Shown here piece by piece: positions 56,112 through 64,000 of a DNA stretch of 64,000 nucleotides. Source of the stretch: Lithodes maja. Its lineage: Eukaryota; Arthropoda; Malacostraca; Decapoda; Lithodidae. The translations under genes were made by a program, and so were the position numbers. A model generated the notes under the pieces. That model was not told where the DNA came from. It ran no database searches and saw nothing but the letters and a program-made list of their open reading frames with translations. The DNA lies in assembly GCA_037953745.1 (NCBI GenBank), contig JBAKBP010013038.1, forward strand, positions 1 to 64,000. The letters run 5' to 3'. How positions within the stretch are numbered: position 1 is the stretch's first letter; the number at the start of each line of letters is the position of its first letter.

Positions 56112-57905
56112 TTACCCAGGAGAGAATGGGAAAACTTTACTAGAAGGAAATTTATCTTCTGTCTTCATGAAGACATTGCTGATTGGCAGGTTTTTTTGGC
56201 GCAGTATTCTCTCACTGTCCTTGATCGTGTAATTCTGATCATATGAATCATTGACGCAAATGATGCGCTCAGCATGCTTGTGTCTCGATAGAACGAAGTG
56301 CACCAACTTCTCTGCATAATCTCCCCAGGTATACTTGGTACCGTCTCCCTTCTCTCTGTCTTCAATGGTAGGAGTTGTTAGGCGCCAGATGAGGCCCATA
56401 TCAATAATAGACGTGTATACATCAGGCTCTGGAATGACAGTCATAGTTAGTTTTTGTTGAAGCTTGCTTTTCTGTGCCTTACGGATGGTTCCATTGACGT
56501 TGAAGATGGAAAGGCACTCGGCTGTAACACGATTCTGCAGGACTTCTTGAAGTTTGAGGGCACCACTCGTTTCAACCAGTCCGAGAACAGAGGCCAAGGC
56601 ATTACGCTCCATTTCCTCAGTCTTTCCCTTCAGGTTCTCACTATCTGCTTTCTTCAATTCCTGAGTTGAAAAGTTCAAACGCTTGCTACGGAGAACTCCG
56701 TCGTTGAGAGACTTGGCCTTGGAATACACTCTCTCATTCAAGAACTGCTTCAGTTTGCTTGTGCCATCCTCCTTTGCCGATTTCAAGTCGGCAGCGAGAG
56801 CGTCTGAGGCTGGGATTCCTGACTGTAGAGATCGAAGTGTCTTGTTTGTATGGTCAAATGGATCACACTTGAATTCAGTGAGACATGCGCTTATATCCTG
56901 TACAGCTTGTTCATCCTTTTTCATTTTACTCGACGAGCAATCAGCATGCTTCCCTTTTCCTTGTTTCTTGCGATTAGCATGGCGATGGACCTTTGTTCTC
57001 ACCCGATTGATGTTATTCACATTCCGAGTGTTTGAAAGGAGCTGCTTTTCATTGTTCAGAATGGCCAACCAACCAGACTTCAGCTTAGAGTCCTTATTCA
57101 TTGTTGACTCTATCCATATGTCGAGGGCGACACATGAATATGGTTTTCCTGTCATTGACTGTGCAAACATATCACTCTCCATGAATGCAGCTTGATCGAC
57201 AGGAAGGGTATCAAGCACTGCGGTGAAATCGGAGAGATGCCGACCATACTTGTCATTATCATAGATTTGCATCAAAGGAAGCATGAGCTTGAGTGAGGAC
57301 TTGAACTCAGTCCAGTTGCTTGTTCTGATTGCATGGATATTTTGAGTTAGAACCACAACCATTTCCATGAATGACATCCAGTATTCTGCTTGTGGGGCAC
57401 CCTCAAAGTCCTTGAAGAGAGCATCAACGAGGTCCTTCAGCTCAGCATTTCTCTCTAGCTCTGCATGTTCATCTGCAAGTTCCTGTGCATCAATCGGATG
57501 TCGAAGCTTGGCAAGGGATGCCTTTACTTCTTCAGATAGAGGGGAATCTTCCAAACGTTTGTCTATGACATGGTGGACCAGAGTCTCGTAGAATAGTCGC
57601 AAGCAGCGAACCCCACGCTTAACATGTTTTCCACGAAAGGCCTGATCAACAGACCCATCTGCTATAACACCAGCTGCCACCAACACATCTGAGATGCCAG
57701 ATCCCTTTAACCTCTTGTATGTAGTGTAGATGAACGACATTTGGATGTGGAAGGGTGCCATGAATGGTAAGATTTTGCTGAACAGCTCAGCATTCTCACT
57801 TTGCAACTCTAGCATGAGCACATAGACAGGATGTTCACCAACAATTAGTGTTTGCGTTTTTCGGCTTGAGAGAGCTTGCGCTTGCTGGATAATGATGCTT
57901 AACAA
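56112..57905 (-). pseudogene. Academ-like transposase, central part
   Basis: 597 codons, the largest intact piece, with no proper ATG at its start. It includes GISDVLVAAGVIADGSVD and GKHVKRGVRCLRLFYE near the N-terminus, YGRHLSDFTAVLDTLPVD, an Asn/Arg/Lys-rich stretch near residues 290-325, DPFDHTNKTLRSLQSGIPAS, and near the end IIDMGLIWRLTTPTIEDREK and IICVNDSYDQNYTIKDSER. These blocks are familiar from long Academ-like proteins of cnidarians and arthropods. The frame breaks at about 56110 and again at about 55985, before the nuclease-like part. No function can be assigned to individual blocks. Confidence 0.75.
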
Positions 57906-58153
57906 GTGCTACGCATGTGGTGACCCTTTGGTCCCTTCTCCCAATCCACATTTTCATGTATATGTCGAAACTTATCAAGTTCTTTCCATTGTAAAGACTT
58001 TTCCCGGATGGATTCCCACTTCTCAGGTGTAATGTTTTCCAAACGATCATCTGCGGTACATCGCTTACCGCAGAGTAAAATGCACTCGTATTCATTTAAT
58101 GTCTTGTCTGGTAACTCTTCACTCTCTCTTCTATTATACATTATTTCGGTCAC
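57899..58153 (-). pseudogene. Academ-like transposase, N-terminal part
   Basis: About 84 codons with a Cys/His-bearing block (CILLCGKRC and, further on, GHHMRSTC) that may form the N-terminal zinc site. It ends at a TAA at 57899 where the large frame begins one base out of phase. Just upstream on the minus strand (about 58195-58225) a pyrimidine-rich stretch ends TTTCAG, a possible 3' splice site, so a 5' exon may have existed; the right TIR starts immediately beyond, leaving little room for it. Confidence 0.6.
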
Positions 58154-58228
58154 TTCACAAGTCGGCGATTTTCATCAGATGGGCATGCGATCCATCTGAA
58201 ACAGTAAAAAAGTAATATTAGATATACA

Positions 58229-58668
58229 CCGCAGGCAGAGAACAACAGTGATGATAGCAGCGAAAGTGAGGACAGTGATTCTGATAGTGGCTCATACAGT
58301 GAATCATGTAGTGACAGTGAAGTGGCAGATTAGTATGTACAATTAGTATAATACAATACAATATACAATACAATATACAATACAATACAATACAATAACC
58401 ATTTCAGTGGATTTGTAATGCCAGAATTAGTGAAAAAGGACACCTCATTCGTCCTTGTAGCTCATCTGATGCCAGAGATATTACATTTCATGTTTTTCAA
58501 GATGGCGTTGGTGGCCATTTTGAATATTGGGCTCTAGCAGAGTTAGCTGTCATTTTTCAGAGGGGCATAGGAGCTAATTTTCCTTTAAAATGGTTCTGGT
58601 TGTCAAATCCATCGAGAGAAAAAGGTAGGAACAAGATGGTCACGGATTCCAAGCAAATGACCCTACTA
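58229..58668 (+). repeat. Right terminal inverted repeat of the Academ-like element
   Basis: About 440 bp. It carries an untranscribed inverse copy of the gene's acidic 3' coding tail, including the terminal GCAGATTAG, and a longer CAATA pentamer array (58345-58395) than the left arm. Confidence 0.9.
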
Positions 58669-58671
58669 ACA

Positions 58672-59219
58672 GGCCTTGTCTAAAGCCCAGTATGAAAACT
58701 AAGCGTGTGAGGCTAGGAGACACACGCGACCTTCCAGTGACCCCCAAGAATGCCAAGCTAACCCTCTTGCCGACCAGACTGTATTTTTATATGAAATGTA
58801 TGTTCTCTATATCCAACGCCTAAAATTACGAATAGTAACAACTCCAGAAGTAAAAGCTAACCTTCTCATATACCTCTCTCCAACATTACCAGTGCCAAAC
58901 TCCTATAGAAATAAATAATACATTCACGATGTGGGGCACCCTCAAGTACAATAACCCCTTCAACTCTCACGATCAGAGATCAACTAAAAACCAACCCAGA
59001 AATTCTGTGTTAAAGCTCTAATATCATCATTCCCTTTGAGTTCTCACAATAACTTAGACAGACAAGTAAAACTTTGATTTGCCTAACATCTGCCCATTAT
59101 ATTATTTTTAATGACTCTCCAAGGATAGTAGAGTATTATCATACAATAATTAAGATTTACCTCCCCTAGGACAAGAAGGACTTCTTGTCTTAATAAGCAT
59201 TGCAAACACAAGTCCTTAC
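58672..59219. other. Intergenic, no gene seen
   Basis: AT-rich spacer between the Academ-like element and the CR1-like LINE. GACAAGAAGGACTTCTTGTC at 59171-59190 is a perfect 20-bp palindrome. Confidence 0.45.
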
Positions 59220-59255
59220 TATCGTTGGACAGAGAAAGGGTACCCTCCAGTACTG

Positions 59256-59732
59256 GTGCACATGCACAATGCAGTTGACGAAGTATCTAAGCTGGCCCCT
59301 ACTAATACAATGTACGTCATCCACGTTGGATCCAACGATGTACAGCGAACCCGGTCGGAAGATTTGCTTTTAAAGTACCAGCAGCTGATCAAGTCGTTTA
59401 AGGAGAAGTCATCAAGGATCATCGTCTCAGGAATCGTCCCCCGGCTTGGTGTAGAGAGCCGATTTTACAACATAGCCAGCAGCACAAATCGTTGTCTAGC
59501 AAACCTCTGCAGGAAGGAAAACGTGGGATTCGTCGACACCTGGGACAATTTCTACTACGATGACTATTTGTTTTCGAACGATGGAGTTCATCTGAACCAG
59601 GTGGGAGCAGCACGTTTTGGGCGTCTTCTCAACGATGCGGTGAAGGATTTTCGGAGAAGAAATCGACTCAGCACAGGACAACCAGGAAGGAGGACCGAAG
59701 ACAGCGAGGGCGGCAACCTGCGAAGGAATTAA
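59256..59732 (+). pseudogene. CR1 ORF1, SGNH/GDSL esterase domain, N-terminus lost
   Basis: 158 codons; coding sense extends upstream to about 59211 in the same frame. The block III motif HVGSNDVQR (Gly-x-Asn-Asp) and block V motif DGVHLNQVG (Asp and His of the triad) are present, followed by a basic tail. The Ser-bearing block I (GDS) is missing because the copy is truncated. Esterase-bearing ORF1 proteins are known from CR1 and some L2 LINEs, where the domain may aid membrane or lipid interaction or particle assembly. The stop TAA at 59730 overlaps the ORF2 frame by a few codons. Confidence 0.85.
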
Positions 59733-59758
59733 ATGCTAATCTGTCAAGAACCGCGAAT

Positions 59759-62709
59759 TTGGATAAAGCTCCACCAACACGACCCAAATTCAAAACCGCC
59801 AGGGTTAACGACCGAGGACCGATGTCAGCCATGAATGTAAATGTAGATCCGATCAGAACCAAAAATTTGATTAAAGAACGTTCTGTGAGTTCTAAAACCG
59901 CAACTTTAAAGGTTTTCTATGCAAACGCTCGTAGCATACGCAATAAATTTTCAGATTTAGAGGAACTATTGTTTACTGAAAATTATGATGTGATTGGTAT
60001 AACAGAATCTTGGCTCAATACAGTAGATAGAGACTTTTTAGCAGAGTATTCACTTCCCGGTTATGTAATGTTTGAGAAAAGCCGAATAAATAAAAATGGA
60101 GGTGGCGTTTTATTTTATATCAAAGAAAGTCTTAACCCGACCCTCTTGTCAAAACCTCAAATTGTGAACGTCGACACATCTTTTGTGCTAATAAAGAATA
60201 ATAAAGGTACAAAAATAATACTTGCATTAATATACAGACCTCCAGCTCAATCAGTGCAAACTGACCTAGAAATTTATGAACAAATTGCAGATGTAAGTAA
60301 CTCACAAGATACCGTATTTTTTGGCGACTTTAATTTACCTCTGACCAAGTGGGGCGATACTCTTACTTCACACTCCGGACATGACTTGTATACGAACTTG
60401 CAAGAGAGTTCGCTTTATCAATTTGTTCGAACACCGACCCGTGGTAATAACGTTCTTGACATTGTACTTGCAACAAAAGAAGAATTAATAAAGAATTTGA
60501 ATGTTGGTGATGAATTCAGTAACAGCGACCATCGTACGATAACTTTCACTTTAAACTTTACTAGTAACGAACCAAATAGTAGCATCGAAAAAGTCCCTAA
60601 TTTCAAGAAAGCAAACTTTCATAAACTTAGAGCTATGTTTAAAGAAACTGACTGGAGCTTTTAAATTAACAATAACGACATAAATACATCTTGGAAGTTA
60701 TTCGAAACCACTTACCTAAAAGCAGTGCAAGACTGCATACCATCGAAAATACGGCGTGCAGGCCATAATAATAAGCCCAAATGGTGGAATAAAGATATTT
60801 CAAACTGCCTGCTTGCTAAAAAATTTGCTAATGATAGATTAAAATCCTCACAAAATGACGAAGAACGGGTGAAATTTGTAGAGCTACGACGCAAAGCCAA
60901 AAAGTTAATTAAGCAAAGTAAAAAGACCCTAGAGTTACATATTGTGAATCAAAGTAAAACAAACCCGAAATAATTCTATAGTTATATCAGAAAGAAAAAA
61001 GTAGTTACTTCAGCTGTTGCACAGTTAGTCGATGAAAATGGAGAATACACCAAAGACGAAGTACAAATGAGTAATGCCCTCAATACCTTCTTTGCATCAG
61101 TTTTTACAACAGAAGACCTCAGTGATATCCCTACACCATCGCCGATTCAGATTGATAATTCAGATGTTCTAAGCAATATCACCGTTACAGAGAGAGAAGT
61201 ATTGAATTGTTTAGATAAACTCAAGGTAAATAAAACGCCTGGACCTGATACAATCTCGCCTAGAGTTCTAAAGGAAGCTAAGGATGAGCTCTCCAAACCA
61301 CTGACATTACTATTCAATAAATCCTTGCAGTCTGGAACTATGCCTGATCAGTGGAAGATAGCCAACGTAACACCGATATTCAAAAAAGGCAGCAAATCCC
61401 TACCCAGTAACTATCGTCCAATTAGCTTAACCTCAGTTGTATGTAAAATGCTAGAAACGGTCATAAGAGACAGACTCGTAAATCACTTAGAGGAAAATAA
61501 CATACTTAAAGATACTCAACACGGCTTTCGTAAAAAACTTTCCTGTTTAACAAACCTCTTAGACTTATTCCACGATATCCTCAACCTCTACGATGAGAGT
61601 AAAGCTGTAGATATTATATACCTTGATTTTCAAAAGGCCTTTGACAAAGTTCCCCACAAACGTTTACTGCTAAAACTAAAAGCGCATGGAATACAAGACG
61701 GTGTGTTGAAATGGATAGAAAATTGGCTCAGCGACAGAAAGCAAAGAGTAGTCATAAACGGTAAGGCATCTAAATGGACCAATGTAAGTAGCGGGGTACC
61801 CCAGGGATCGGTACTAGGACCAATTATCTTTCTAATTTACATCAACGACATAGATGAGGGTCTCACCTGTACAATCTCAAAATTTGCTGACGATACAAAA
61901 ATTGCAAATAGCGTACTCTCAAAAGATCAAGTTGACGATATGCAACACAATCTAGATAAATTGTCACATTGGGCCCAAATTTGGCAAATGAGTTTCAATG
62001 CGGATAAATGTAAAGTACTACATATCGGATACCTAAATGAGAAAGCAAACTATTCGATGAATGGCACTCAGCTTAAGAATGTAAACAGAGAAACCGATCT
62101 GGGAGTAACAATATCGAGTAACCTAAAACCGAGTCAACAATGTTCAGAAGTTGTTAAGAAGGCAAACAAAATAATTGGCTTTATAGGCAGATCATTTGAG
62201 CATAATCCAAAGACGTAATCCTAACCCTTGACAATTCCTTAGTCCGCCCTCTTCTGGAATACTGCGTTCAATGCTGGTGCCCTTATTACCAAAAAGACAT
62301 AAACAAGCTAGAACGAGTTCAACGTAGAGTTACCAAAATGATACCTAGCCTAAAGAACAAACCATACGAAGAGCGTCTTAGAGAATTAAATCTATTTCCT
62401 TTAACCCAGCGCAGATTAAGAGGTGACTTAATTCAAGTGTTCAAAATCATCAAAAGCATCGACAATATGAACTGTGGTAAGTACTTCACTATCGATCAAT
62501 CTAATTACACGCGGGGAAACGGTTGCAAAATTATTGGTAAATCTTTTAACTCACACGAATCTAAGAATTTCTTCTTCAATCGAATTGTCAACTTGTGGAA
62601 TGGGCTTCCCCGAGACGTTATAGACTGCAGCACAGTTGATTCATTTAAATTCCGCCTAGACAAATATCTCGCATCAAACCCGCAACTGACTGCGTTTGTA
62701 AATGAATAA
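59759..62709 (+). pseudogene. CR1-like ORF2, endonuclease and RT, three disabling changes
   Basis: The endonuclease (59759-60664) has YANARSIRNKFSDLEELL, DVIGITESWL (catalytic Glu), LALIYRPP, FFGDFNLPLTKW and SDHRTITF. The frame stops at TAA 60662, resumes, and stops again at TAA 60971, where the second copy has a sense codon (Glu). The RT (61067-62218) has KVNKTPGPDTISPRVLKEA, NYRPISLTSVVCKMLE, LDFQKAFDKVPHKRLLLK, SSGVPQGSVLGPIIFLI and the catalytic FADDTKIA. A one-base deletion near 62208 then shifts the frame; the C-terminal part resumes at 62338-62709. Catalytic residues themselves are intact. Confidence 0.88.
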
Positions 62710-62926
62710 CTTTATGTTATCCTCCCCTCAGTTACTAACCCATATGTCCCCTACTAACTTCCTAGTCCTGCCACGTTAGTGGCAGGGCAGTAGTTCCCTT
62801 TCCAATGTTCCCTTACCCACTCTAAACCACTGTTTGGACACTTGATCCTCAGTGTTTTGGAGGACAAGCAGCCTAGAAGGGTCACTAGATCTGTTGTTGC
62901 TTGATTTCCTTTGTACTCCTTTGTAC

Positions 62927-64000
62927 ATTAGGACAGGGAAGTTTGAAGGAAATTAAGTGAATCTAAGCTTTCTCACGATCGGCACCCATATCTGGAGAAA
63001 TATTATTTTGACCCTTCATGAACAGTTTTTGATAACGGCACCCCGAAGTCATTATACTCTCTGTGGATATAAAAACCCTATTCTAGGATCTTTGTTATTT
63101 GTGGCAACCCAATCATTTAACATAGAGACCTCTAATAGTTTTGTATCTTAAGTATTAAAATCATAAGTGTGTATGCAACCCTCCACTTATATTTTAATAT
63201 CTTTAATACAACAACAGTGACCTATACAGTATATAAGTAACTTTATTATTTCTGGCACCCCATGAATTAATATAACTACTTTCATTAGGTTTTATTTCTC
63301 TATAGTTAAACGTTGAAAGACACAGGCACCTGAGTTCTTTGAACCTCTTATAACGGTTAGGACAGTCAAGGAGAGCAATACCTCTACTCTTCTTGCGTTA
63401 GTCCGATATTGTGTTAATCCGGCAACCCTGAGACACAATATTTAAAACCTTATTTCAAGAGTACCTGAAAAGAACTTCATCACCGGTTAATATAAAGGTC
63501 AGGATAGTCGAGTATTTGTTTAAAGCTATATGCTTAGCATACTCGCGTTAGTCCGATATGGTGCCCAACTTTTTCATTACTAGTTACGGAGTCATATTCA
63601 AGACCCCACACCCATTAACCCAACTGTAACCAAACTTCACACGGCCGGCCAACCTGGACGGCCCACGGAGCATCAGAAGAAATCCTTAACTAAGATGTAC
63701 ATCTCTTCCAAGAAAAGAAATAATATAGAAACTACACTAAAATTCAGTATCAGTGACGAGATACAACCAAAGTTATAGTTCAAAGTGACACAAATAACCA
63801 GAGTTCTTAATACCTCGAAATACGTGAAAAGTTCGTAAAAGTATTCCACTCAGTTAATCTATAGGAAAAGATTAATACTAAAATGCACTAGAAATACCCA
63901 TCTTTAGCACGAATTTCTAACTCAATAAATAACAAATATACCAAAATAAGACGGATTTTAAGCATCAATCAACTCTGCCATATTTCCGCCAAGTGAAAAA
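62927..64000. other. Unassigned 3' flank
   Basis: AT-rich sequence with a few internal echoes (CTCGCGTTAGTCCGATAT near 63544 and CTTGCGTTAGTCCGATAT near 63394; GGCACCC-type words at 62981, 63036 and 63255), suggesting a diverged tandem or dispersed repeat. No gene is supported. Confidence 0.4.

Larger units (their letters stand above)
54845..58668 (-). mobile_element. Academ-like DNA transposon, 440-bp TIRs, ACA duplication
   Basis: The left end TAGTAGGGTCATTTGCTTGG and its exact inverse at the right end bound 3824 bp; ACA at 54842-54844 and 58669-58671 is a 3-bp target duplication. A TA duplication with GGGTC-initial ends is a less likely reading. The minus strand encodes a large protein with an XPG/FEN-like motif set near its C-terminus, which together with the 3-bp duplication matches the Academ superfamily. 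The reading frame is broken at several points. TIR arms differ at only a few positions, so the copy is not very old. Confidence 0.75.
59220..62926 (+). mobile_element. CR1-like LINE, 5'-truncated, with esterase ORF1
   Basis: ORF1 (SGNH esterase), ORF2 endonuclease and RT follow in order, and the element ends CTTTGTACTCCTTTGTAC without poly-A, like its second copy at 29889-32092. Esterase ORF1 plus an endonuclease starting with a NARSIRNK-type motif are characteristic of the CR1/L2 group. The 5' end lies within ORF1; the exact base is uncertain (59205-59250). Confidence 0.85.

Noticed and set aside
56683..57195. 170-codon plus-strand frame
   Set aside because: Antisense to the Academ-like transposase; no independent support.
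1..64000. tRNA or rRNA genes, or a tRNA-derived SINE
   Set aside because: Looked for GGTTCGANTCC-type B boxes with matching acceptor stems and saw none that could be supported by eye.

Overview
This window is eukaryotic and, as far as I can see, made almost entirely of nested transposable elements and repeats; I find no convincing host gene. LTR retrotransposons, CR1-like and RTE-like LINEs, an Academ-like DNA transposon, many TTAA-flanked MITEs and frequent CCTAA/TTAGG-type arthropod telomere-like words suggest a large, repeat-rich arthropod genome, most plausibly a decapod crustacean. The taxon is inference only.

Layout. 1-3571: intergenic repeats and one TTAA-flanked MITE. 3577-8075: a 4.5-kb solo LTR with target duplication GTGCT, itself hit by two TTAA MITEs. 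8.3-16.3 kb: overlapping inverted repeats, an 11-bp minisatellite and a non-autonomous Harbinger-like element (13384-15688). 18199-22591: two head-to-head copies of a TIR element with GGCGCGTTTTCGC ends; the second carries a degraded RTE-like LINE on the minus strand. 23008-23642: another TTAA MITE. 24640-39138: a complete, minus-strand LTR retrotransposon with about 3.9-kb LTRs and target duplication ATACA; its interior has a Gag-like proline-rich ORF but no recognisable pol, and it was later invaded by three LINE fragments. 39.8-41.7 kb: two more TTAA MITEs and a dispersed repeat. 41873-53433: a DNA element with 19-bp perfect terminal inverted repeats, split by a nearly intact 9.4-kb Ty3/gypsy element (43499-52936). 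54845-58668: an Academ-like transposon with about 440-bp TIRs. 59220-62926: a 5'-truncated CR1-like LINE with an SGNH-esterase ORF1. The rest is unassigned.

Two objects stand out. The Ty3/gypsy element has integrase before reverse transcriptase (PR-INT-RT-RH) and a SCAN-like Gag, both marks of the Gmr1-like lineage; its two 1858-bp LTRs differ at about 1 percent of sites, so it is young. The element at 24640-39138 has giant LTRs, only a Gag-like protein with an internally duplicated 70-residue module, and a related solo LTR in the same window; it looks like a gag-only, probably trans-mobilised family.

Because the repeats interrupt one another at known positions, relative ages can be read off: for example, empty sites in sister copies show exactly where three of the TTAA MITEs went in. 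All boundaries were read by eye; no alignment or database search was run.
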